Below, in pieces: positions 43,925 through 51,445 of a stretch of 64,000 nucleotides of DNA. The DNA comes from VAZQ01 sp963840535. Lineage in GTDB: Bacteria; Pseudomonadota; Alphaproteobacteria; Rhizobiales; Xanthobacteraceae. Position 1 is the stretch's first letter, and each line of letters starts with the position of its first letter. Both the position numbers and the translations under genes were made by a program. The stretch lies in contig CAWIZJ010000007.1 in NCBI GenBank assembly GCA_963840535.1, forward strand, positions 1 through 64,000, in the 5' to 3' direction. The notes under the pieces are model-generated. The model was not told the DNA's origin. It searched no databases and saw only the letters and a program-made list of their open reading frames with translations.

Positions 43925-45037
43925 TCAGCGGCCGAGTGCCGTCATCTCGGACATGATCGCGTCGCCCATCTGCACCGTGGTCACGACGGTGCAGCCCTCG
44001 GACTTGATGTCGGCGGTGCGCAAGCCCTTGGCGAGCGCTGCGGCGATGGCCTGATCGATGCGATCGGCCTCCTTGCCGCGGTCGAATGAGTAGCGCAGCG
44101 CCATTGCGAACGAAGCGAGCATGGCGATCGGGTTGGCGATGCCCTTGCCGGCGATGTCGGGGGCGGAGCCGTGCACCGGCTCGTACATGGCCTTGCGCTT
44201 GCGGGTCTTGGAGTCGACCTCGCCCAGCGACGCCGAGGGCAGCATTCCGAGCGACCCGGTCAGCATCGCCGCCACGTCCGACAGCATGTCGCCGAACAGG
44301 TTGTCGGTGACGATCACGTCGAACTGCTTGGGCCAACGCACCAGCTGCATTCCGCCGGCGTCGGCGAGCTGATGCTCGAGCGCGACGTCCTTGAACTCGC
44401 GCGCGTGCAGCTCGCGCACCACCTCGTGCCAGAGCACGCCGGTCTTCATCACGTTGCGCTTCTCCATCGAGGTCACCTTGTTGCGACGCTTGCGTGCGAG
44501 CTCGAAGGCGACGCGGGAGATGCGCTCGATCTCGTAGGTATCGTAGACCTGGGTATCGACGGCGCGCTTCTGGCCGTTGCCGAGATCGGTGATGGTCTTG
44601 GGTTCGCCGAAATACACCCCGCCGGTGAGCTCGCGCAGGATGACGATGTCGAGCCCGTCGACCACCTCGCGCTTCAGGCTCGAGGCGTCGGCGAGCGCGG
44701 GATAGCAGATCGCCGGACGGATGTTGGCGAAAAGACCGAGCTCCTTGCGCAGCCGCAGCAGTCCGGCTTCCGGCCGCGCGTCGTACGGCACGGCATCCCA
44801 TTTCGGCCCGCCGACCGCGCCGAAGATCACGGCGTCGGCGGCATGCGCCTTGGCCATGGTCTCGTCGGTGATCGCGACCTTGTGCGCGTCGTAGCAGCCG
44901 CCTCCGACCAGCGCCTCCTCGATCGCAAACGTGCCCATCCCGCGCGCGTTCATGAAGGCGATGAGCTTCTTGACCTCGGCCATCACCTCCGGGCCGATGC
45001 CGTCGCCGGGAAGCAGCAGGAGATCGTGCGTGGGCAT
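43925..45037 (-). CDS. leuB: 3-isopropylmalate dehydrogenase
   Basis: 370 residues. LLLPGDGIGPEVMAEVKKL at the start, the loop LRELTGGVYFGEPKTI, metal/substrate residues in DNLFGDMLSDVAAMLTGSLG and NAD-binding EPVHGSAPDIAGKGIANPIA. Completes the leucine branch with leuC and leuD. Confidence 0.97.
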   Translation of the reverse strand: MPTHDLLLLPGDGIGPEVMAEVKKLIAFMNARGMGTFAIEEALVGGGCYDAHKVAITDETMAKAHAADAVIFGAVGGPKWDAVPYDARPEAGLLRLRKELGLFANIRPAICYPALADASSLKREVVDGLDIVILRELTGGVYFGEPKTITDLGNGQKRAVDTQVYDTYEIERISRVAFELARKRRNKVTSMEKRNVMKTGVLWHEVVRELHAREFKDVALEHQLADAGGMQLVRWPKQFDVIVTDNLFGDMLSDVAAMLTGSLGMLPSASLGEVDSKTRKRKAMYEPVHGSAPDIAGKGIANPIAMLASFAMALRYSFDRGKEADRIDQAIAAALAKGLRTADIKSEGCTVVTTVQMGDAIMSEMTALGR

Positions 45038-45292
45038 TTGCGCGCTGCCTTCGTTCGGATAAGTTCAGCGGCCTTGCTAACCGCCGCGCTCTGCCTTTGC
45101 AAGAAGTGCGTCATCACATGGATGGCGCCAATTCCGGCCCATCGGCGGCCGCATTCCTGCCGCTCGAAAGCAGAGATCGGGCAATCCTTGCCGACGCTCG
45201 AGGCGCCGGCTGCATCCGGACCGCGGGTGACGTTCGACGGCAAGGCGGGCACCTATTGCAATCGCGCGAGTTGGCGGGGGAGAGGCAACTGC

Positions 45293-46552
45293 ATGTCGTC
45301 AGGGCGGCCCAAGGTGGTGATCGTCGGCGCCGGATTCGGCGGGCTCGAGGCCGCCAAGTCGCTGCGTCGCGCGCCGGTCGATGTCACCGTCATCGACCGT
45401 CAGAACCATCACTGCTTTCAGCCCCTGCTCTACCAGGTGGCGACAGCGGCGCTGTCGCCGGCCGACGTGGCGTGGCCGATCCGCCATATCCTGCGCAAGC
45501 AGGACAATGCCACGGTGCTGATGGCCGAGGTGCGCGCCATCGACACGAACAAGCGGCTGGTCGAGGCCGACGGGATCAGCGTTCCCTACGATTTTCTGGT
45601 GCTCGCGACCGGTGCAGCTCACTCCTATTTCGGCCACGAGGAGTGGGCCGACCTGGCGCCCGGACTGAAACGCATCGAGGACGCAACTCGGATTCGGCGT
45701 CGCATCCTTATCGCCTTCGAGCGAGCCGAGCTGGTCGCCGATGAGGCCGAGCGCCGTCGCCTCCTGACCTTTGTGATCGTCGGCGCCGGCGCCACCGGCG
45801 TCGAGATGGCCGGCGCCATCGCCGAGATCGCGCGCCACAGCCTGGCCAAGGATTTCCGCCGCATCGACCCCACGGCCTCGCGCATCGTCCTGATCGAGGC
45901 TGGAGCGCGTGTCATGCCGGCTTTGCCGGACAACCTGGCGGACTACGTGCAGCGCACGCTCACGAAGAAAGGCGTCGAGGTGATGACGAATGCCCGCGTC
46001 GTCGGCTGCGATGGGCGCGGAGTTGCGCTCGATCACGGGCGTATCGATGCGGGCACGATCATCTGGGCTGCCGGCGTGGTGGCCTCGCCCGCTGCGCGCT
46101 GGCTGGACGCCGATTGCGACCGCGCCGGACGCGTGCGTGTCGGAGCGGATCTGTCGGCGCCGGGCCACCCGGAAATATTCGTCATCGGCGATACCGCGGT
46201 GGTTGCGAACCAGCCCGCTATCCCCGGGACCGCGCCGGCAGCCAAGCAGATGGGGGCATATGTCGGAGCGTTGCTCGCCGCGCGCGCGCGCGCGGCCTCG
46301 CCGCTATCTCCGTTCCGCTATCGCCACCGAGGTGATCTCGCCACCATCGGCCGCCATGCCGCCGTGGTCAAGCTCGGCCGGCTCGAGCTCACGGGCTTTC
46401 TCGGATGGCTGTTCTGGAGCGTCGTCCACATCTACTTCCTGATCGGGATCAGGGACCGCTTCGTGGTCGCATTCAGCTGGCTATGGGATTACGTCACCTT
46501 CCAGCGCGGGGCACGGCTGATTACCGAGGTGCCGCCCGCCGACCGGATTTGA
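45293..46552 (+). CDS. ndh: Type II NADH dehydrogenase (NDH-2)
   Basis: 419 residues. Two Rossmann motifs: VVIVGAGFGGLEAAKSL (FAD) and FVIVGAGATGVEMAG (NADH). QPLLYQVATAALSPADVAWP and the late FVIGDTAVV, then a C-terminal amphipathic/hydrophobic anchor (GFLGWLFWSVVHIYFLIGI). Transfers electrons to quinone without pumping. The long-type repeat begins 10 bp after its stop. Confidence 0.93.
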   Translation: MSSGRPKVVIVGAGFGGLEAAKSLRRAPVDVTVIDRQNHHCFQPLLYQVATAALSPADVAWPIRHILRKQDNATVLMAEVRAIDTNKRLVEADGISVPYDFLVLATGAAHSYFGHEEWADLAPGLKRIEDATRIRRRILIAFERAELVADEAERRRLLTFVIVGAGATGVEMAGAIAEIARHSLAKDFRRIDPTASRIVLIEAGARVMPALPDNLADYVQRTLTKKGVEVMTNARVVGCDGRGVALDHGRIDAGTIIWAAGVVASPAARWLDADCDRAGRVRVGADLSAPGHPEIFVIGDTAVVANQPAIPGTAPAAKQMGAYVGALLAARARAASPLSPFRYRHRGDLATIGRHAAVVKLGRLELTGFLGWLFWSVVHIYFLIGIRDRFVVAFSWLWDYVTFQRGARLITEVPPADRI

Positions 46553-46562
46553 GTGCGGCCCG

Positions 46563-46751
46563 CTAGTGCAGTGACTCTGACGCTTGCATCGCACGTGTCC
46601 CGGGCGCAGCGCAGCACGAAGTGGTGCGCTGCAGAACCGGGACCGTTACAAACTCCGCCGCTGGAACGGTCCCGGCTCAGCGCTGCACCGCTCCGCAAGA
46701 GCTTCGCGCTGCACCGCAGCCGGGACACGACCGTTAGAGACAGCACACTAG
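46563..46751. repeat. CTAGTG-bounded intergenic repeat, long type, copy 2 (inverted)
   Basis: About 189 bp from CTAGTGCAGTGAC to CACACTAG, the inverted near-identical copy of 34981-35164. It fills the gap between ndh and the convergent molybdoenzyme gene, and the TAG stop codon of the latter (46748-46750) lies inside its terminal CACTAG. Confidence 0.88.
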
Positions 46752-47524
46752 ACGCCGCTGAACCAGTTGTAGCCCTGGTCCTCCCAATAGCCGCCGAGGT
46801 ACTTGTCGGTGATGGCGAGCTCCATCACGTGCTTGGGATTCTTGAAGCCGAGCTTGGTCGGCATGCGCACCTTCATCGGGAAGCCGTACTTGCGCGGCAG
46901 GATCGCGCCGTCGAAAGCGAACGTCATCTGCGTCTGCGGATGCAGCGCGGTCGGCATGTCGATCGAGGTGGAATAGCCCTCGGCGCAGCGGAACCACACG
47001 TATTTCGCGCGCGTGTCGGCGCCGACGCGGCGCAGGAACTCGCGCAGCGGCGTTCCCGTCCACTTGCCGATCGCGCTCCAGCCCTCGACGCAGATGTGGC
47101 GGGTGATCTGGGTCTCCTGCGGCAGCGCATGGAGCTCGTCGAGCGTCCAGGATCGCCTGTCCTCGACCATGCCGCCGACCTCGAGCTTGTAGTCGTCCTT
47201 GTCGACCTCGGGCGCCTCGTCCTCGGGATAGTAGGCGTTGAACGGGAACGGGCGGGTCACCGCGCTGTCGGGATAGGTCGGGGCGAGCTTGTTCGGGTCG
47301 AACAGCCAGGCCTGCACCCGGTCGTTGAACCTGGACACCTGCATCAGCGCGCGTTCCGCCGACGGACCATCGGTGATGTCGCATCCGGCGAGGAAGGCGA
47401 GCGCGCCGAGGCTGGCGCCGCCGCGCATGAACGCCCGCCGCGTCGGATCCGGCATGAGCTTTGCCGCGTCCCTGACCAGCAGCTTCGGATCGATGCCGGG
47501 CGGATGCTTTCGGATGCGCGACAT
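46748..47524 (-). CDS. Molybdopterin-dependent oxidoreductase, YedY/MsrP-like
   Basis: 258 residues. An export signal with twin Arg (TRRAFMRGGASLGALAFLAG, ending C) may be Tat with a lipobox-like Cys. The SUOX-fold domain has the Mo ligand Cys in ITRHICVEGWSAIGKWTG, plus KYVWFRCAEGYSTSIDMPTA and KYGFPMKVRMPTKLGFKNPK. Members are protein-methionine-sulfoxide reductases or uncharacterised. It is downstream of a cytochrome b gene, like MsrPQ, but that partner is of the b561 type rather than MsrQ. The stop codon is provided by a repeat. Confidence 0.85.
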   Translation of the reverse strand: MSRIRKHPPGIDPKLLVRDAAKLMPDPTRRAFMRGGASLGALAFLAGCDITDGPSAERALMQVSRFNDRVQAWLFDPNKLAPTYPDSAVTRPFPFNAYYPEDEAPEVDKDDYKLEVGGMVEDRRSWTLDELHALPQETQITRHICVEGWSAIGKWTGTPLREFLRRVGADTRAKYVWFRCAEGYSTSIDMPTALHPQTQMTFAFDGAILPRKYGFPMKVRMPTKLGFKNPKHVMELAITDKYLGGYWEDQGYNWFSGV

Positions 47525-47546
47525 GCATGCCTCCTCGCGGCTGTTC

Positions 47547-48182
47547 TTACCGGCCCCTGATCATCGCGCGCATGCTCTTCGGCACGATGAGCGCCATGAC
47601 CACGTGGACGACCAGAAAGCCCACGATCGCCGCCATCGCGAAGAAGTGCACGTAGCGCGCGGCCTCGTAACCGCCGAACAGCGCGGTCAGCTCCTGCATC
47701 TGGATCGGCTTCCAGATCGCGAGGCCGGAAAGGACGATGACGATGCCGGCCAGGATCACTCCGAGATAGAGCAGCTTCTGCACCGCGTTGTACACCGAGA
47801 GATCGTCGTGGGCGAGCTTGCCGGTGAGGGCCGCCTTGACGTCGGCCAGGACCTCGGCTGGCCGGATCGGGATCAGCTTGCGCCGGAAACGGCCGGTGGC
47901 GAGGCCAAGCAGCACGTACAGGAGCCCATTGGCGACCAGCAGCCACATCGCCGCGAAGTGCCACAGCAGCGCCCCCGCGAGCCAGCCGCCCAAGGTGATC
48001 TCGCGCGGAAACCGGAACGCGAACAGCGGCGATGCATTGTAGATCTCCCACCCGGAGGCGATCATGATCGCCATCGCCACCACGTTGATCCAATGGGTCA
48101 GGCGCACCCAGAGCGGGTGAATCGTGGCGCCCTCGCGCCCGGCCGGCGTCACGGCGTGGTCATCGGCGGCTGCGGCGGTCAT
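47547..48182 (-). CDS. Cytochrome b561-type membrane subunit
   Basis: 211 residues with four helices. Haem-ligand histidines are plausible in WVRLTHWINVVAMA, LLWHFAAMWLL, and YVHFFAMAAIVGFLVVHVVM. It resembles the NiFe-hydrogenase/thiosulfate reductase cytochrome b group. It lies 22 bp before the YedY-like gene and should pass quinol electrons to it, or accept them from it. Confidence 0.85.
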   Translation of the reverse strand: MTAAAADDHAVTPAGREGATIHPLWVRLTHWINVVAMAIMIASGWEIYNASPLFAFRFPREITLGGWLAGALLWHFAAMWLLVANGLLYVLLGLATGRFRRKLIPIRPAEVLADVKAALTGKLAHDDLSVYNAVQKLLYLGVILAGIVIVLSGLAIWKPIQMQELTALFGGYEAARYVHFFAMAAIVGFLVVHVVMALIVPKSMRAMIRGR

Positions 48183-48371
48183 GGCCTATCCTTGCGCACG
48201 CGCTCCCGTTGAAAGCTTACCGCGTCGGGTCGCGGGCGTCATCGCGCGCGCTATTGACGTCGCGACACAGCTACGTGATGAGATGCCGGCTGGATGCAGA
48301 TTTGCCGTCATGACGGATCCGGGCTCGGTTCGCGACCGGGCCATGGCAACAGCGGGATGACGAGGACAACC

Positions 48372-49421
48372 ATGTCCAGGACCGGCGGCGGCAATTTTTT
48401 CGAGGACTTCCGCATCGGGCAGGTGATCAGGCACGCCACCCCGCGCACCATCACGGTGGGCGACGTCGCTCTCTACAACGGCCTGTTCGGGCCGCGCTTT
48501 GCGGTGCAGTCGGCCGACGCCTTTGCGTGCGCGCTCGGCTATCCCCATGCTCCGGTCGACGACCTCCTCGTATTTCACGTGGTGTTCGGCAAGACCGTCC
48601 CCGACATCTCGCTCAATGCGGTCGCCAATCTGGGCTACGCCGCCTGCCGCTTCCTGGCGCCGGTCTATCCCGGAGACACCATCACCGCCGAATCCGAGGT
48701 GATCGGCCTCAAGGAAAATTCGAGCCGCAAGACCGGGATCGCCTTCGTGCGCTCGACCGGCTGCAGGCAAGACGGCACCAGGGTGCTGGAGTATGTGCGC
48801 TGGGTAATGCTTCGCAAGCGCGACGAAGCAGCTCGATCGGCCGGCGATCATGTGCCGCGACTGCCCGAGGCCGTGCTGCCGGGCATGCTCGGCGATGCCT
48901 GCCCGCGCATCGACGCGGCGGCCTACGACGACACGCTCGCCGGCAGTCCGCATCGGTTCGGCGACTACGAGGTCGGCGAGAAGATCGATCACGTCGACGG
49001 CGTGACCGTGGAGGAGGCCGAGCACCAGATTGCGACGCGGCTCTATCAGAACACCGCGCGCATCCATTTCAACCAGTTCGTCGAGGCCAAGGGACGGTTC
49101 GGCCGTCGCCTGGTCTATGGTGGGCACGTGATCTCGCTCGCTCGCTCGCTCTCCTTCAACGGGCTCGGCAACGCGTTCCACATCGCCGCAATCAACGGGG
49201 GACGGCACGTCGCGCCGTTGTTCGCCGGCAACACCGTGTTCGCCTGGTCGCAGGTGCTGGCCAAGGCCGACCTGCCCGAGCGCGACGACGTCGGCGCGCT
49301 GCGGCTGCGCACCGTCGCCGCCAAGGATCACCCTTGCCACGACTTCCCGCTCAGGGTCGGCGACGAGGATCATCCCGCCGTGCTGCTCGATCTCGACTAC
49401 TGGGCGCTCATGCCGCGGTGA
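48372..49421 (+). CDS. mch: Double-hotdog MaoC protein, mesaconyl-CoA hydratase-like
   Basis: 349 residues made of two MaoC-type hotdog folds: FFEDFRIGQVIRHATPRTIT, VGDVALYNGLFGPRFAVQS and, in the second half, GDYEVGEKIDHVDGVTVEEAEH with VYGGHVISLARSLSFNGLGN. This length and opening match beta-methylmalyl-CoA dehydratase (mesaconyl-CoA hydratase) of the ethylmalonyl-CoA pathway. The CoA-ester lyase at 38589 would catalyse the next step. Confidence 0.8.
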   Translation: MSRTGGGNFFEDFRIGQVIRHATPRTITVGDVALYNGLFGPRFAVQSADAFACALGYPHAPVDDLLVFHVVFGKTVPDISLNAVANLGYAACRFLAPVYPGDTITAESEVIGLKENSSRKTGIAFVRSTGCRQDGTRVLEYVRWVMLRKRDEAARSAGDHVPRLPEAVLPGMLGDACPRIDAAAYDDTLAGSPHRFGDYEVGEKIDHVDGVTVEEAEHQIATRLYQNTARIHFNQFVEAKGRFGRRLVYGGHVISLARSLSFNGLGNAFHIAAINGGRHVAPLFAGNTVFAWSQVLAKADLPERDDVGALRLRTVAAKDHPCHDFPLRVGDEDHPAVLLDLDYWALMPR

Positions 49422-49501
49422 GGCGGAGACCCGCTATCGCTGCGGCGAGCGACCGATGGTTACCGGACCTTCGCTGATGATGCCGCGGGCGATGCGCGCA
49501 A

Positions 49502-50395
49502 CTACCGATCGGCGCGCAGGTGGTCGACGAGCTGACGGGCATACGGCGGCAGCTCCTCGAAGCTGCGGATGCAGATGGTGAGCTCGCGCGCCGCCCAGGG
49601 GTCGGTCAGCACGACCGGCACGATCGTCATGGTGCGCGCCACCCGCCGCGCGGTGGTCTCCGGCACGATGCCGATCCCGACATTGCACTCGACCAGGCGG
49701 CAGACGGCGTCGAAGCTGCGCAGCTGCACGCGCAGCCGCAACGGCTGGCCGGCGCGCGTTGCCTTGTCGGCGAGGAAACGCTGCAACGCACTGGCGCGGT
49801 CGAGGCCGACGAAATCGTGATCCAGCACCTCCGCAAACGACACCTTCGAGCGTTTCGCGAGCTCATGGCTGCGGGCCACGACCAGCACGAACCGGTCCTT
49901 GCGAAACGGATAGGTCTCGAGCGCGCTGACATCGACGGTGCCGGCGACGATGCCGAGATCGCCCACGCCCTCGGCGATCAGGCCCACGATCTCGTCGCTC
50001 AGCCGTTCCTCGAGGTCGACGCTGACATGCGGATGGCTGGCGAGAAACGAGCTCAGTGCCTCCGGCAGGAACTCGGTCAGCGCATTGGTGTTGGAGAGCA
50101 CCCGGATCTGGCCGGCGAGCCCGCCGGCGTAGGCGCCGAGGTCCTCGCGCAGCCGCTCGGCCTGGCGCAGGATCGCGCGCGCGTGCTGGAGCAGGGTGCG
50201 GCCGGCCTGGGTCGGGGTCACGCCCTGGCGGCGGCGAACCAGGAGCGCCGCCCCCAGTCCTTCTTCCATGTTGCGGATGCGCGTGGAGGCGGCGGCCAAT
50301 GCGAGATGCGCGCGCTCGGCGCCGCGCGTGATGCTGCCGGCTTCCACCACGTGGCGGAACAGGCTGAGATCGGTCAGATCGAAACGCTGGCTCAC
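49502..50395 (-). CDS. LysR-family transcriptional regulator
   Basis: 297 residues, GTG start. Helix-turn-helix LFRHVVEAGSITRGAERAHL with ASTRIRNMEEGLGAALLVRR; effector domain has IRVLSNTNALTEFLPEALSS and VGDLGIVAGTVD. Divergent from sdhCDAB across about 250 bp; LysR proteins often control the divergent neighbour, so sdh or its own gene are the likely targets. An 8-bp dyad lies in the gap. Confidence 0.9.
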   Translation of the reverse strand: MSQRFDLTDLSLFRHVVEAGSITRGAERAHLALAAASTRIRNMEEGLGAALLVRRRQGVTPTQAGRTLLQHARAILRQAERLREDLGAYAGGLAGQIRVLSNTNALTEFLPEALSSFLASHPHVSVDLEERLSDEIVGLIAEGVGDLGIVAGTVDVSALETYPFRKDRFVLVVARSHELAKRSKVSFAEVLDHDFVGLDRASALQRFLADKATRAGQPLRLRVQLRSFDAVCRLVECNVGIGIVPETTARRVARTMTIVPVVLTDPWAARELTICIRSFEELPPYARQLVDHLRADR

Positions 50396-50425
50396 GGCGT
50401 CGGCCCCGGTATTTGAAAGCCGAGC

Positions 50426-50448
50426 TTCCTTCGAAATTGGCGAAGGAA
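50426..50448. promoter_or_regulatory. Perfect dyad in the lysR-sdhC gap, candidate operator
   Basis: TTCCTTCG (50426-50433) and CGAAGGAA (50441-50448) are exact inverted arms around a 7-base spacer. LysR boxes are dyads with an AT-biased T-N11-A core; the spacing here (TTCG-N7-CGAA) is compatible. It lies 31 bp from the lysR start. Confidence 0.45.
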
Positions 50449-50642
50449 ATCTACGCGAGATACCTATTGTGCGCCAGAACCCTGCCCTTCATATTCGCGA
50501 TAGACGAAAGGAAAGGCTTGCCTCCTAGGCCGGCCGCGTTGGATTGCCGCCGACCGCCGGCATTGGTTAGGAATTTTACCGCCGCGCTCCCGTTTGACGG
50601 TACGGATGGCCGGGTGCGGGCAGGCAGGACGGGAGCACAACA

Positions 50643-51053
50643 ATGGCCGACAGCAAGGCACCCGCCGAGCGGCCGCTGTCTCCGCATCTGTTCATCTACA
50701 AGCCGACGTTGACGATGATGATGTCGATCGTCCATCGCGTCACCGGCGCCTGGCTCTATCTCGGCACGCTGCTGTTGGCCTGGTGGCTGATCGCGGCGGC
50801 CTCCAGCCCCAACGCCTATGCCGGCATCGGCTCGTTCATGAGCTCGTTCCTCGGGCGGCTCATCCTGTTCGGCTATACCTGGGCCTTGATGCATCACATG
50901 CTGGGCGGCGTTCGCCACCTGATCTGGGATACCGGCCGCGGCTTCGGCTCGCACGAGCGGGAATGGTTGACGGTGGCGAGCCTGGTCGGCTCGATCAGCC
51001 TCACCCTCGTCATCTGGGTGATCGGCTATTTCCACATGGGAGGGCCGCGCTGA
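50643..51053 (+). CDS. sdhC: Succinate dehydrogenase cytochrome b556 subunit
   Basis: 136 residues, three helices. RPLSPHLFIYKPTLTMMMSI and VHRVTGAWLYLGTLLLAWW; haem-ligand region ALMHHMLGGVRHLIWDTG. First gene of sdhCDAB. Confidence 0.95.
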   Translation: MADSKAPAERPLSPHLFIYKPTLTMMMSIVHRVTGAWLYLGTLLLAWWLIAAASSPNAYAGIGSFMSSFLGRLILFGYTWALMHHMLGGVRHLIWDTGRGFGSHEREWLTVASLVGSISLTLVIWVIGYFHMGGPR

Positions 51054-51067
51054 TGGCAGGAGGAGAC

Positions 51068-51442
51068 ATGAGCACGCCGCTCGCCCGCGTGCGCGGGCTG
51101 GGGACGGCGAGATCCGGCACCGACCATTTCTGGCGTCAGCGCCTGACCGCGGTCGCCAACGTGCCGCTCACCATCGCCTTCGTCATCATCGTGGTGTCGC
51201 TGCTCGGCCGCAACCATGCCGCGGTGGTGCAGATCCTCGGCTCGCCGCTGGTGGCGGTGACCATGCTGCTGTTCATCCTCTCCATCTGCACCCACATGCG
51301 CATCGGCCTGCAGGTCATCATCGAGGATTACGTGCACGACGAGAGCGCCAAGCTCTTCCTCCTCATGGCCAACACCTTCTTCGCCGTGGCGGTCGGGCTC
51401 GCTTCCGCCTTCGCGATCCTCATGCTCAGCTTCAAGGTGTGA
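51068..51442 (+). CDS. sdhD: Succinate dehydrogenase membrane anchor subunit
   Basis: 124 residues from the ATG at 51068 with GGAGGA just upstream; an ATG at 51053 overlapping the sdhC stop is the alternative. Three helices: FWRQRLTAVANVPLTIAFVI, SPLVAVTMLLFILSICTHMR (His for haem) and FAVAVGLASAFAILML. Ends 3 bp before sdhA. Confidence 0.93.
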   Translation: MSTPLARVRGLGTARSGTDHFWRQRLTAVANVPLTIAFVIIVVSLLGRNHAAVVQILGSPLVAVTMLLFILSICTHMRIGLQVIIEDYVHDESAKLFLLMANTFFAVAVGLASAFAILMLSFKV

Positions 51443-51445
51443 CCG

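Noticed and set aside
41970..44801. A 943-residue version of SorA
   Set aside because: The frame is open upstream by chance. The Tat signal and GGAGG place the start at 43310, and the extension overlaps leuB on the same strand.
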